A program made the translations under genes and the position numbers. Of a DNA stretch of 64,000 nt, positions 34,240 to 45,299 are shown in pieces; positions within the stretch are counted from its first letter, which is position 1, and the number at the start of each line of letters is the position of its first letter. Location of the stretch: the NCBI GenBank assembly GCA_009760885.1, contig CM019719.1, forward strand, positions 33,803,584 to 33,867,583, given 5' to 3'. Below the pieces are notes generated by a model. That model saw nothing but the letters and a program-made list of their open reading frames with translations. It had not been told where the DNA came from and searched no databases. Origin of the DNA: Achatina immaculata. Lineage: Eukaryota > Mollusca > Gastropoda > Stylommatophora > Achatinidae.

Positions 34240-34605
34240 TGCGAAAATTGAAGATGAAAGCAAAAGCATATTTTTGTCACCAGTCAAGATGAGAATGTGG
34301 AGACATAATAAGCAAACGAAGGGCGCTGGGAACATTACTAAAGAGGTCAAAAGACGAAGACTGAAATGGCTGGACCACACACTACGAATGGTAAAAACAA
34401 GACCCCCCCCCCCCCCCCTAGATCGCCTTGACATGGACACCTCAAGGGAAAAGAAAAGGGGCCAGGCCACTGGGGACGTTCAATACAAGAAGAACTAAAG
34501 GAAGCGGGAAAGACATGGTCTGAGGTATCCCGACTTGCTCACGACAGGATTGGCTGGAGAACCTGTGTTGATGCCTTATGCTCCACTGGGAGTAGAGATG
34601 ACATG
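34240..34605 (+). mobile_element. LINE 3' end (RTE-like), (AT)n tail
   Basis: It encodes TKEVKRRRLKWLDHTLRM, then after a poly(C) run and a frameshift EELKEAGKTWSEVSRLAHDR and DALCSTGSR. It ends at an (AT)n run (34605-34660). Confidence 0.75.
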
Positions 34606-34689
34606 ATATATATATATATTATATATATATATATATTATATATATATATATATATATACTAAGACAATATACTAAGACAATGCAACCGA

Positions 34690-34895
34690 CTATGAAAATA
34701 TTTAAGAACTACTGCCTGAGGAGAACTATAAACATGAAATGGCAGGACATGACCTGGGAGGATGGAGGCCTGGGAAAGAGCAAGACGAGAGCCTATGGAC
34801 CTGCGAATCATGTCTAGAAAATGGAGGTGGATTTGCCACATACTAAGCAAACCAGACACCAGCAAAACAAAGCAGACACTAACGTGGGACCCCCC
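34690..34895 (+). mobile_element. LINE fragment leading into a minisatellite
   Basis: It encodes LRIMSRKWRWICHILSKPDT and KTKQTLTWDP, the conserved RTE stretch that normally leads to a GxRxxGRPRxTWRR motif. The following minisatellite begins exactly there. Confidence 0.7.
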
Positions 34896-35345
34896 TTCCC
34901 TTCCCACTTCCGGAGGAAACAGAAGTCATGAGAGGCCCAGAGATCCCCCCCCCCCCACTTCCGGAGGAAACAGAAGTCATGAGAGGCCCAGAGAGACCCT
35001 CCCACTTTCGGAAGAAACAGAAGTCATGAAAGGCCAAGAGACCCCCCCCCCCCACTTCCGGAGGAAACAGAGTCATGAGAGGCCCAGAGACCCCCCCCCC
35101 CCACTTCCGGAGGAAACAGAAGCCATGAGAGGTCCAGAGACCCCCCCCCCACTTCCGGAGGAAACAGAAGTCATGAGAGGTCCAGAGACCCCCCCCCCCC
35201 CCACTTCCGGAGGAAACAGAAGTCATGAGAGGCCCAGAGACCCCCCTCCCACTTCCGGAGGACACAGAAGTCATGAGAGGTCCAGAGACCCTCCCACTTT
35301 CGGAAGAAACAGAAGTCATGAGAGGCCCAGAGACACCCCCCCCCC
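34896..35345. repeat. ~50-bp minisatellite with poly(C) tracts, about 9 copies
   Basis: The unit carries acttccggaggaaacagaag, tcatgagaggcccagaga and then 5-15 C. The translated unit GNRSHERPRD resembles the LINE motif expected at this point. Each unit gives a long G-run on the minus strand. Confidence 0.95.
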
Positions 35346-35354
35346 TCCTTTCCA

Positions 35355-35620
35355 GATTCTACACTTTAGTACAAAGCGAAGCAAACCTTGAACGTTTGTG
35401 TTTCCATGTTTGCCATGCTTCACCCACCTCCTAGCACTGCTAGCACACATCGTCATAAACAAGTTGAAGTCTTTGGTGAATCTCTGCAGCGGGGATTTCC
35501 TCTTTAACGAGGAACTCAATAACAGCACGTTGACGAAACGAAACTTCAGCACCTGCCATTTTGTTTATGCTCCCCGTGGTCACGTGACACACAATGGTGG
35601 CGTCATATGACCTCAACATG
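35355..35620 (-). mobile_element. Mariner-type transposase N-terminus, fragment
   Basis: The minus strand encodes SFRQRAVIEFLVKEEIPAAE then IHQRLQLVYDDVC and RRWVKHGKHGNTN, the DNA-binding helix-turn-helix of a mariner family. A frameshift follows the VYDDVC phrase. No catalytic region remains. Confidence 0.82.
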
Positions 35621-35724
35621 AAGTGCAAAGGATGCAGATAAAGGTGATGCATTTATATTTTCTCTATTTGTAAATTCTGATTTTTTAAAAAACTTTTGCT
35701 CACGGCTTTCGATATGACCCTCGC

Positions 35725-35726
<2 letters not shown>

Positions 35727-35771
<45 letters not shown>

Positions 35772-35850
35772 TATTATATATAATATATATAATATATATT
35801 ATATATTATATTATTCTATATATTATATTATATATATTATATATATTATA
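35727..35850. repeat. (TA)n and TTATATA palindromic AT repeat
   Basis: AT dinucleotide run grading into self-complementary ttatatataatata units. Confidence 0.95.
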
Positions 35851-35859
35851 TTCAGTACA

Positions 35860-36600
35860 AATCATATTTTTAAGTCGTATTAAAACAGGAAACTTAGGGC
35901 CATGGAGAGCCAGGTATTCATCCACTGGTGAGTTACTATCGGGCCCACTATGCAAACACAAAAAACTCTATATGCGGAATGTTATAGTACTTTCTTGAAT
36001 TTTTGTCTCTAATAGGAAAAAAAGGGCCAACCCTCCCACCACCGCGCCCACCGGACCCCTTCAGCAGCCATAATCCCCCCCTCCCGGGATTTAACCAAAC
36101 CTCTCCCCCATTACAGTTATAGAATCCATGAAGTAATAACGCGCGTTCTGTTTTCATAAATAACCAGGTATTTGTAGCACCAATAATGATAACCACTCTA
36201 CAAACTAACCGAGATAAACTTCCCCATTTCTATGCAAAACCGACAGCAACGTCAGTCAAATGACACCCCAAATGGAATCCCTCCCAGTTCTCATCCACCA
36301 AAAGACACGTAAAACACAGAATCCTTTAATAAATTCCAGTTTCGAAATGTCAGTTAATATGAGATCTGACCTGTAGTTTTGTACGCCTGCCTTCATAAAT
36401 GTCATTTCCGACACATTAATCGAGCATTCTGGGAGCTTGGGAAATGTTTTGCCAAACTGAATACATCGATAGACACAGAGTTAGTACGGAAGTAATGTTT
36501 GGTAACAGGAAACACAACAGACGGTGGGCAGAAAAAGTAAGAATTTTAGATAATTAATAGGCTCAGACATACATAAAATTATAATAATTATATCGAACGG
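35860..36600. other. No gene recognised
   Basis: Mixed sequence without a recognisable feature. Confidence 0.5.
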
Positions 36601-36619
36601 ACATGAAGACAATAGAGTG

Positions 36620-36995
36620 GACGGATAAACACCAAAGAGACATACTGATGGGCAGGCTAACACAGCGACGGACAAACACCAGGCAAACACTGATGCGCAG
36701 ATAAACACCAGGCAAACACACTGATGGGCAGACAAACACCAGGCAAACACACTGATGGGCAGAGAAACAAATAGATGGGCAGACAAACACGCTGACAGAC
36801 AGACAATCACACTGATGGGCAGACAATCACACTGACGGACAGACAGTCACACTGACGACAGACAATCACGCTGATGGGCAGACAATCACACTGATGGGCA
36901 GACAATCACACTGATGGGCAGACAATCACACTGACGGACAGACAGTCACACTGATGGGCAGACAATCATACTGATGTGCAGACAATCACACTGAT
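36620..36995 (+). repeat. 20-bp minisatellite, about 18 copies
   Basis: The unit is cactgatgggcagacaatca with variants. The reverse complement of a closely similar unit forms the array at 37815-37965. Confidence 0.93.
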
Positions 36996-37537
36996 GAAAA
37001 CTAATTAGACCAGAGCAATGTTCATCACGAAATGACACAAATAATGCTTTATTGACGCAAAACATCAGTTCTTCCAATGGAGAAAATCTGAGAAAACAGA
37101 AGTTATCAACTCAAACACATATCATCTACTTCTATCGTACTATCGACTGTCTCATTTTCTGTGTTTACTTCTTCCCCTACTTTCTTCGGGACTGTAAAGA
37201 TGATCGATTATAAGCAATAGAAACAGAACCCAAGGGACTACTGTAAGTTGACCTATTTATCTGTACTCGTGGCCTGGATATCTTATTCACACACACACCC
37301 ACACCCACGTCCTGGTAATGTATTGCGTTTGTGAACTACGTATTACACTAAGATGGTTTAACATTCAGCAACAACAATAAAACTGCGAACAAGTTCTTGC
37401 AATCAGCTTTGCATAACAGGCACTGTCCTGATTATGTTGTGCTAATATAGGGCGATATCCCTAACTTTAAAACTTTTAGTCTGTACATGGAAAAAAAGGT
37501 TCTTTCAGACTGTGAACGTTCAAAACAGGAACAGGTC

Positions 37538-37541
37538 TTAA

Positions 37542-37580
<39 letters not shown>
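37538..37580. repeat. (GA)n microsatellite
   Basis: About 43 bp of GA repeat between the two inverted 20-bp arrays. Confidence 0.95.
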
Positions 37581-37581
<1 letters not shown>

Positions 37582-37814
37582 TGATATTTGGCCCAGAAAG
37601 TCAAAATTTTATGCTTCTAAAATTCCAGTTTGCTGATATTTTCTGGGAGGCTTTTTTTTGTTTCTTAAATAACTGATATTGTACTCAGCTGAACAGTAAG
37701 AACACTAACTTCTTACTGTTTACCTACTTTTCTACTCGTCTGTATATCTGTCTGAAACCTGAGTGAAAGCTGAACTATGAAGGGAAACAGTTCAGAAGAT
37801 CCTGTGTGTAATTT

Positions 37815-37965
37815 GTTTGCCTGCTCATTTGTGTGTTTGTCTGTCCATCAGTTTGCTTGACTGTCCATCAGTTTGTTTGTCTGTCCATCAGTTTGTTTGT
37901 CTGTCCATCAGTTTGTTTGTCTGTCCATCAGTTTGTTTGTCCGTCCATCAGTTTGTTTGTCTGAT
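37815..37965 (-). repeat. 20-bp minisatellite, about 7 copies, inverted relative to 36.6 kb
   Basis: The unit is ctgtccatcagtttgtttgt, the reverse complement of a variant of the unit at 36620-36995. Confidence 0.93.
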
Positions 37966-38044
37966 CATAAATCACTGCGGTGGTCCCCAAATTCGTTTTT
38001 CTGGTCGCGGATTTATTGTTGGGTCCCGATGACCTATTTGAAGT

Positions 38045-38840
38045 GTTTTCTTTTAACCTACCTCTCTACTTATATATCTTATATCCTTCCCGTGCCGTTA
38101 AACGTCACATAGGGCTCGTAAAGTAGTTCGCCAATTTTTCCTGTCTTCGGCGAGTCTTTCAACCTTATCAAAGGATTTTATGCCAGTTAAATTGACCTCT
38201 CTTAATAATGTCCTCTTCAGAGTTTCACGCGGTCTGCCCCTTTTTCTTCGGCCTGTTGTGTTCCACTTCATAGCTTGTTTTGGGATTCTCTGATCATTTC
38301 TTCTCATCAAGTGACCAACATATGTCCATCTCCTTTTCCTGATCACCCATGAGACTGGTTGTTATTCAGTCATCTGTCTTATCTCTGCATTGTTCTTGAA
38401 TTCATTCCACTTGATGCCGAGTATTTTCCTTAGGCATTTGTTTTCAAAAGAGTCTAATTTCTTTTCTATTTCTTTAGTTGTTTTCCAGCTTTCGCATGCA
38501 TAAATGAGGGTGGATATTACATTTGAATTGAATAGTCTTAACTTGGTTTTTGTGCTTATAACTTTTGAATGCCATATGTTCTCAAGATTCTTGAAGATTG
38601 ATGCTGCTTTTGCAATTCTGATCCTAACTTCCTTTCTAGTGTCACCATCCTGGTCTATGTAGCTGCCAAGGTATGCAAATTGATTGACTTCTTCAATATC
38701 TGTCCCTTCTATGTGTATTTTTCCATTTTGATTGATGGGAATTTTCATTATTTTTGTTTTGTCCTTGTTAATTTCAAGTCCTATTTTGCTAGCCAGTGAA
38801 GACAGGCTATCTGTTTTTTCTTGCATGGAATTCACATTAT
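38045..38840 (-). mobile_element. LINE family D 3' end (RTE-like), well preserved
   Basis: Two adjacent frames encode the thumb and C-terminus of an RTE-type reverse transcriptase: GLEINKDKTKIM, QFAYLGSYIDQDGD, LIYACESW, CLRKILGIKW, then RRWTYVGHLMRRND, GRRKRGRPRE and a CDV end. One break near 38350 separates them. The catalytic domain is absent (5' truncation at about 38840). The plus-strand relic at 3.46 kb is the same family. Confidence 0.88.
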
Positions 38841-38969
38841 TACTGGTGGGACATAAATTTATATAATTTATAAGGAAGTTATCGCCACTAGCAAGTGTGA
38901 AACTATCCTTGGAATGTTCTTTTTATTTAGTAAAGAAAGAGGTAATTTTTTATTTAATAGTGAAAGGGT

Positions 38970-39760
38970 ATAAAGATTGGGGTTATGAAATACCAGAGAT
39001 AAAATATGCTGATGACACAGTATTACTGTCCACAACACAAAAAGGAATGGAAAAACTAATCATGTTTGTCCGTTTGATTAGTGAAGATCAAAACCTCTAT
39101 CGTAATGCAAAGAAAACTAAAATGATGACAACTGATAAGATAAGAAAAGCAGTCGAAATATGTATCAATCAGGAAAAATTGGAAGAGGTGGAGAGTTTTG
39201 AATATCTTGGATCATTACTAACTGATAATGGAGAAACATTAAAAAGAGGACATCTATCGTTCTTCATAAAATAAAACAACTAAAGAAGCTGTAGACAGGA
39301 ACAGACAGAACTACAAAAATAAGATTTGTAAGGGCATGCATCTTTCCAGTCGCTACATATGCCTATGAGACCTGGACGCTTAACAAAACAGCTGAGAAAC
39401 ACATAAATGCCTTTGAATGTAAATGCCACAGAACGTCAGATATCATGACACAAAAAGTAACAAATATATCCATACCACAAGAACTTAACATTGAAGAAAG
39501 CTGGCTAGTAAAAAAAGATTAAACAGAGAAAACTTAAATATTCTGGACACATTAAACGTCATGATAATTTAGAGAAGACCGTCTTGGAAGGGTACATAAT
39601 GGGAAAAAAAGAGGAAGACCACGGCAAAAATAATTTTAAGACATCGTTGATGATCTGCAAATGGATGCATCAGCAGAAGGGCCGAGAGGCCTACAGAAGA
39701 GCTGTTAGGGAGGCAACATTCCGCAAGGGACATGGAAATGAATGACTGAAAGGGTTAAAT
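38970..39760 (+). mobile_element. LINE family A (RTE-like), catalytic box to 3' end
   Basis: It begins at the catalytic box (YADDTVLLSTTQKGMEKL), then FEYLGSLLTDNG, PVATYAYETW, LNKTAEKHINAFECKC, and a frame-shifted [19 protein letters not shown] and [12 protein letters not shown] end, with an AATGAATGA tail. Stops and small deletions show that it is inactive. It starts about 130 bp after the truncated end of LINE D on the other strand. Confidence 0.88.
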
Positions 39761-39799
39761 TAATTAACATACTAAATGTTAACGATTTTAATTCCCACT

Positions 39800-40250
39800 G
39801 AACCCTTTTGAATGATTATTGTTATGATTTATTCAGTCCCCACCCCCATCGTATCCCTCTCAATAACTCTCCTTCCCCATCTTCTCTGGTACACCTGCAT
39901 TCAGTAGCCTTGGCCATCATAAATTATACCACTCACACATTTCTAGCTTTCTCGTTTTGTGACTGGAAAACTTGTTCGGATTTTCCGGTCAATATAGGAA
40001 ATTATAATTACACTTAGATCACTCATCTAGTGATTGTTCACATCATTTGTTCTATGTTTAACATCAATAACTCATGACAATTATCCAGACTTGCTATCCT
40101 TTCAGTTCCATAAACAGACGAGACGTGCAACCATTATTTCCTGTGGCTGGCTATTGTCTTTTCAGATTCAGTTCAGTTATACATTTGTGTATATTATCAT
40201 CTCTCTCTCCCTCTCTTTCTCTCTCTCTCCTTCCCTCTCTCTCTTTCCCT
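39800..40250. other. No gene recognised
   Basis: Pyrimidine-rich sequence with a CT-rich run at 40200-40256. Confidence 0.5.
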
Positions 40251-40256
40251 TTCCCT

Positions 40257-41167
40257 AGGTCTTATTATTATCTGACCTGGAACTCTCATGTGCAATGTCT
40301 AACAAAACTCATCGCACAAAAAGTATACCAATTAGCTAAAATTAAGCACTTCATCGATCAAGACACTAGGAAGACATACTATATATCTCATATACAAACA
40401 CATTTAGACTAGGGCTCAACAGTTTGGGATGGTTGCTCAGTGTCAAATACAAAGAGGCTTTGCTCACTCCAAAAGCGAGCAGTAAAGCTTATTAGTGACA
40501 AAGATCAAGCACAAACAACTAACCATCACAAATGTATCAAAATACTACCTCTTAAGAACAGGTTCCTCTTCAACAAAGCCAAGTTAGTACATCAAATTCT
40601 TTCACGGCATGCCCCGCCTTATCTATGGAACCTGTTTAAATTTAGCCCAAAGTGCAGCCAACGCTTGAACAACATATGTCTTCCAAAACCTAGACTTGAT
40701 CTTTACAAGAAAAGCCTTAGTTATTCTGCTGCTCATCTTTGGAATACCCTCCCATTATATATAAAAATTACAAATTGTACTCCCTCCTACAACTACAAGC
40801 TTTCCCAATATCTATTTGATGTCGACTACATGCCTCCATGAATTATAAAACTTAAAGGTTATCTTAAACTGCTCTTACAGATACCGAATACAATTGTTTT
40901 CTGAATAGTCCCCAAAATTTTGTTTAGTAGATAGTCATTTATAATGTATGTAGTTAGTTCTATACTGAGTGAATGTTTAAGAGCGAAGCGTAAATGCTAT
41001 ATTTTATTTTATGCCTCTCAGCTTCAATGTTAGTTATGTTTGTTATATGAACAGCATGTTTGTAGAATGTCTGGAATAGAGTGAAAGATGTATGATAAAG
41101 GGTAGAATGTCAGACGGGCCTGCGTGCCCAATTCTTAACCCTTTTGAAATAAAGATCAATCACTCAA
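40257..41167 (+). mobile_element. L2/CR1-like LINE 3' end
   Basis: It encodes the C-terminal domain of an L2/CR1-group reverse transcriptase: LTWNSHVQCL, KIKHFIDQDTRKTYY, HLD (stop) GSTVWDG, LQKRAVKLISDK, ILPLKNRFLFNKAKLV, HAPPYLWNLF, CLPKPRLDLYKKSLSYSAA and HLWNTLPLYIK, ending PP-stop at 40841. A 3' UTR follows to a (TCAA/TCAG)n tail near 41160. An in-frame stop near 40408 breaks it. A 5'-truncated copy of its 3' UTR lies reversed at 58.6 kb. Confidence 0.88.
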
Positions 41168-41293
41168 TCAGTCAATCTCTCCCTCTCTCTCTCCCTTTCT
41201 CTCTCCTTCTCTCTCTTTCCCTCTCTCTCCCTATCTCTCTCCTTCTCTCTCTTCCTTTCTCTCTCCTTCTCTCTCTCTCTCTCTCTCTCTCTG
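41168..41293. repeat. (CT)n microsatellite
   Basis: CT/CCT-rich run forming the (GA)n tail of the minus-strand LINE G that follows. Confidence 0.95.
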
Positions 41294-41590
41294 AACCTTA
41301 AGTGCGCACATGGGGCTTCCGCAAGGATTTTCCACAAATGCCTGTCCTTTGCCTTTTTAATGCTCTTAACCAGGTGAACCCTTTATTGCTCAACATCCTC
41401 TCTGTTATTCTTCTCCATGTCTCCTTTGGTCTACCCTTACTTCTGTTCCCCTGTGGTGTCCATCTTAGTGCTATTTTTTTGCAGTGAGTTGTCAGTCATT
41501 GGGAGCACATGTCCCAACCATCGCCAGCGTCTTTCCTCAATAATTGCTGTCAGTGGCTTCATCTGCATTTCTGCCAATAAAATACTGTAT
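41294..41590 (-). mobile_element. LINE family G 3' end (RTE-like), copy 1
   Basis: The minus strand reads the same end as the copies at 42.8 and 61.8 kb: WRWLGHVLRM-type, GRPKETWRR, and a KTLAEAP..-type end then stop, (GA)n tail at 41168-41293. This copy is the most diverged of the three. Confidence 0.8.
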
Positions 41591-41599
41591 ATTGTCTAC

Positions 41600-41960
41600 G
41601 CATTCATTATTTGTTTTATTAGATTTAGCCTAAAATATTAGCACATCAGAGGTGTATGCTTTCAGATAAAATGAACTTATTGCTTTCTTTAGCTTTGGGG
41701 AAATGGGGGGAGACCCTCATATTTGGTCTCTGGTTATCGGGTTAAAGACTGAGGAGACTTCATTGTCTGAATATAATTCAGAGTAGCTGAATGTGTGTGG
41801 CAAGTTTCAGTCTAATTGCTCTTTTGTTGCTATTCATTGTATTCTCCCTCTGGCCCTCTGCATTACTTTTTTTGCTCACAAATAAAGTTTAATGACACCG
41901 ACAATAAAACCAATGTATTGTATTGTCAGCGATACAGTGCAGATAGGTAACATCCAGTTT
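41600..41960. other. No gene recognised
   Basis: No feature assigned. Confidence 0.45.
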
Positions 41961-41964
41961 TATT

Positions 41965-42785
41965 TTCAGACTAGCTGATTACCCGGCATTGCCCGGGTAT
42001 TTATTTATCCCGATCAACAAAATTCTATTCATTTCCACAACCTTCTAGAAGGTTCTACAGAGTCTAGGCGGTTCTATAGCATTCTATTCCTTCTATCTAA
42101 CTAAACTTTGGCTTAACTGTCATCACGACTGTCACCAGTTAGCTTATCGACCCCGAACGCTAATGGATTCGACACTAATCTCGGTCAGTTTGGACATTTT
42201 ATTCTTCACCACTTCTCCCCCCCCCCCCCCTTTCCCCCATGCCAATGAGGGCTGAACTTGCGAGTGTCACTATTCATCTCAGCAACTCCGAAAACTATGA
42301 ATTCGACACTAATATAGGTCATTTTCGATTATTTTTACAGGTCACCCCCATCCCATCTCCACCCCCAGGCCCCCAGTGCTGACTGGGGCTGAACTTGGAC
42401 TTAAACGGTATCTGGATCGTCACTATTCATCTCAGCGGTCCCGAAAACTATGGATTCGATACTAATATCGGTTGTTTTCGATAATTTTTACATGTCACTC
42501 CATCCCACCCCCAGCCCGAGGGCCCCACCCCTCATGCCGATGGAAGCTGAACTTGGACTTAAACGCATCGGGAGTGTCACTATTCATCTCAGCGACGCCG
42601 AAAACTGTGGATTCAACACTAATATCGTTCATTTTCTACTATTTTTACATGTCACCTCGACCCATAGGGGTCATATGGGTATCCTAGGGATGTCTTACCC
42701 AAACAGGATTTCTTTGCAGATTGTAAGTCATATGTGTACCAAGTTAGGTTGAAATTGCTGCAGGCGTTCCAGTGTGATGCTGAAA

Positions 42786-42788
<3 letters not shown>
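41965..42788. repeat. Repeat with a TACCCGG hairpin and ~150-bp tandem modules
   Basis: A short hairpin tacccggcattgcccgggta lies near 41980. Modules of ~150 bp follow, each with cactattcatctcagc, ggattcgacactaatatcg, tttttacatgtcac and a C-rich stretch, repeated about three to four times to 42660. Then comes the block agattgtaagtcatatg ... aggcgttccag. I have a memory of hairpin-plus-block repeats like this in many invertebrates, but I cannot name the family. It continues at 43141 after a LINE. Confidence 0.7.
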
Positions 42789-42822
<34 letters not shown>

Positions 42823-43132
42823 GAACCTTAAGTGCCCAGGGCACATGGGGCTTCCGCAAGGGTTTTCCACAAATGCCTGTCCTTTGCCTTTTTTTCTGCT
42901 CTTGCCCAGGTGAGACCTCTATTGCTCAACATCCTCTCTGTTGTTCTTCTCCATGTCTCTTTTGGTCTACCCTTACTTCTGTTCCCCTGTGGTGTCCAAC
43001 TTAGTGCTGTTTTTGGTAGTGAGTTATCAGTCATTCGGAGCACATGTCCCAGCCATCGCCAGCGTCTTTCCTCAATAACAGCTGCCAGTGGTTTCATCTG
43101 CATCTCTGCCAACAAGATGTTATTTCTTATGG
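42789..43132 (-). mobile_element. LINE family G 3' end, copy 2, with target duplication
   Basis: On the minus strand this encodes MKPLAAVIEERRWRWLGHVL, SWTPQGNRSKGRPKETWRRT, GLTWARAEKKAKDRHLWKTL and an AEAPCALGT end. The (GA)n tail is at 42789-42822. It is flanked by tgaaacat at 42781-42788 and 43133-43140, a direct target duplication. Confidence 0.92.
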
Positions 43133-43140
43133 TGAAACAT

Positions 43141-43455
43141 ACATACCAATAATTTTTACCTGTCACCCCCATTCCGAGCCCCCCCCCCCCCAAACCCATG
43201 CCGCTGAGGGTTTAACTTGGACTTAAAAGGCATCGGGAGTGTCACTATTCATCTCAACGACCCTGAAAACTATAGATTCAACACTAATATCGTTCATTTT
43301 CGTTTATTTTTACATGTCACCCTGGCCCCTACGGGTCGTAGGGGTATCCTAGGAGTGATCTAACCCCCACAGTGCTTTGTCCAGATTGTAAGTCATATGT
43401 GTGCCCAGTTAGGTTGAAATTGCTCCAGGCGTTCCAGAGTTATGCTGACACTGTC
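43141..43455. repeat. Continuation of the 42-kb tandem-module repeat
   Basis: It resumes with the module tttttacctgtcacccc, then cactattcatctcaacg, and a second agattgtaagtcatatg block, ending near 43455. Confidence 0.75.
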
Positions 43456-43890
43456 ACCTTCCATGAAAGATGATAAAATGGAAGACTTGCCGAATTCGCT
43501 TACCTTATATAAGACCATCTAAGATTCGTGTGGGTGATGGAAGTTTCTCGAACATCTTGAGTCCAAGACTGCATTCATATCCACAACTTTCTATAAGATT
43601 CTAGAATGCGCTCTCTGGTATGAAATAAACACTCTGACTATTTTCTAAATGGACGCTGAGGTGAACAACAGTAGGGTGTCTGTCATGAATCAGAAATATG
43701 CTCCATGGATCATGTTTCTCGTTATCAATGCCAACGGTTCGGCAACTCAGCAGATATAATATCATCGATTTGTGTTGGCTGACCCTTGTCCGTCACGACC
43801 AATAATCCAAAGCAGGCATAAATATCATGGGAGTTACTTCCCGTCGTTCAGTGGGGCATGTTTCTATCCGTCGGTTACGATTCCACAACC
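43456..43890. other. No gene recognised
   Basis: Sequence between two copies of the 42-kb repeat. No recognised feature. Confidence 0.5.
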
Positions 43891-44036
43891 ACCAACAAGG
43901 TCCCCTAGGGGTCCTATGGATGGTCTACCCCCACCCCACCCCACCCACCCACCCACCCAATACCTTGTCCAGATTGTAAGTCATATGAGTGCCAAGTTTG
44001 TTTGAAATTGCTCCAAGCGTTCCAGCGTGATGGTGG
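43891..44036. repeat. Further partial copy of the 42-kb repeat, with (CCCA)n
   Basis: It contains gtcccctaggggtcctatgg, a (CCCA)n run (about 43930-43960) and the agattgtaagtcatatg to gcgttccagcg block. Confidence 0.8.
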
Positions 44037-44101
44037 AATATATATATATATATTATATATATATATATAATATATATATATATAATATGTGTATATATAT
44101 G

Positions 44102-44157
<56 letters not shown>
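44037..44157. repeat. (TA)n microsatellite with TATTATA interruptions
   Basis: AT dinucleotide array directly after the repeat block. Confidence 0.95.
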
Positions 44158-44158
<1 letters not shown>

Positions 44159-44159
44159 C

Positions 44160-44750
44160 GAAGAACAAATATTATTAAACTTTTCATAGATGGACATTGA
44201 CGGTGTGAAAATAGAGGAGCAAATATACATAAATTTTGTGCCAGCAGCAAAATCAATAACAAAATTATCCATATATCGGAATGTCGTGATCATAAGATTG
44301 AATTGTCTCCCCTCTGTTCAGACTGTGGTGTTCGTGCCAGCTAATTGGACGGCACTTTGAAATGTCAGCCAACACACTACCAGAAATGCAGCAGAAATTA
44401 TTCTCCTAGAATTTTTCTTTCCAGTTCCCAATAATATAATCTTTTAAAAAAAAGTGTTCCAATCATCTTGAACTCGAGTTATAATGAAAATATGTGATTT
44501 GTGTTTTATAGAATGACAACATATTCACCAGACAATAAACTTCAGCTATATACACTACAACAGTGAAACTAATGTTTTGTAAAGACTGAATATCATGGAT
44601 ACAATGGAGTTTAATATAAAAGTTAAATCAATTTGGCATTCCTAAAACTGAAAGCATTCATTAGTGCATTAAGTTAACACTTTCTAACTAAATGCAGTTT
44701 AGAATTTTAGCTTCGATTTGAAAAAAAAAATGTTGCTGACGTTTGAAAAA
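44160..44750. other. No gene recognised
   Basis: AT-rich sequence, nothing assigned. Confidence 0.5.
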
Positions 44751-44754
44751 TTTC

Positions 44755-45055
44755 CTTCGTCTACTTCTTCCTCAGCTTTCCCATCCGTTAAGGCTCACTG
44801 CTGCAGATGAAATTCGCCTCCATTCCTCTCTATTCCTAATCTTCTCTTTCCAACTGGTGACACCAAATTCCTCTACATCCTCTTACATGTTCTCTCTTCA
44901 TCCCTCTCTCTCTCTCTCACTTGGTCAACTCGGTCTTATTTCCTTCATCTCTTGTACATACATCATTTTCGTTCGTCTGTTCTCTTTCATTCTTTCTACA
45001 TGTCCCAGCCAGCGTAATCTGTTAAGTTTCAAGACTTTTTTTTTCAAGACGTCAA
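44755..45055 (-). mobile_element. LINE family C-like 3' end
   Basis: The minus strand reads LKLNRLRWLGHVERMKENRR, then after degraded GRP residues a CHQLERE..EWR-like stretch and a SSA..LNGWES-like end. It resembles the C-terminus of LINE C at 24.6-24.88 kb. Confidence 0.65.
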
Positions 45056-45299
45056 AAAGTAAGCGTTCAAAAATCTGCTTTCAATAATTTGGCTACGACT
45101 CTCCTACTAAATGCTGTTCAGAATTTATAGTTTCCATCTGAGAAAAAGATAATATCTGAGTGCATTGAAAACTGAATAGATGTATGAATGGCTCTAATAC
45201 CTCTTATACCACAGTTTTCTGGTATCAGACGCAATTGAAATTATGAAATTATCACAGACTAGAGAACCGTTTCCTTGATTAGCCACACAAGTAAAATTC

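Noticed and set aside
34762..35391. 209-codon Pro/Glu-rich frame
   Set aside because: It is a LINE fragment running into a minisatellite, and the frame depends on poly(C) lengths.
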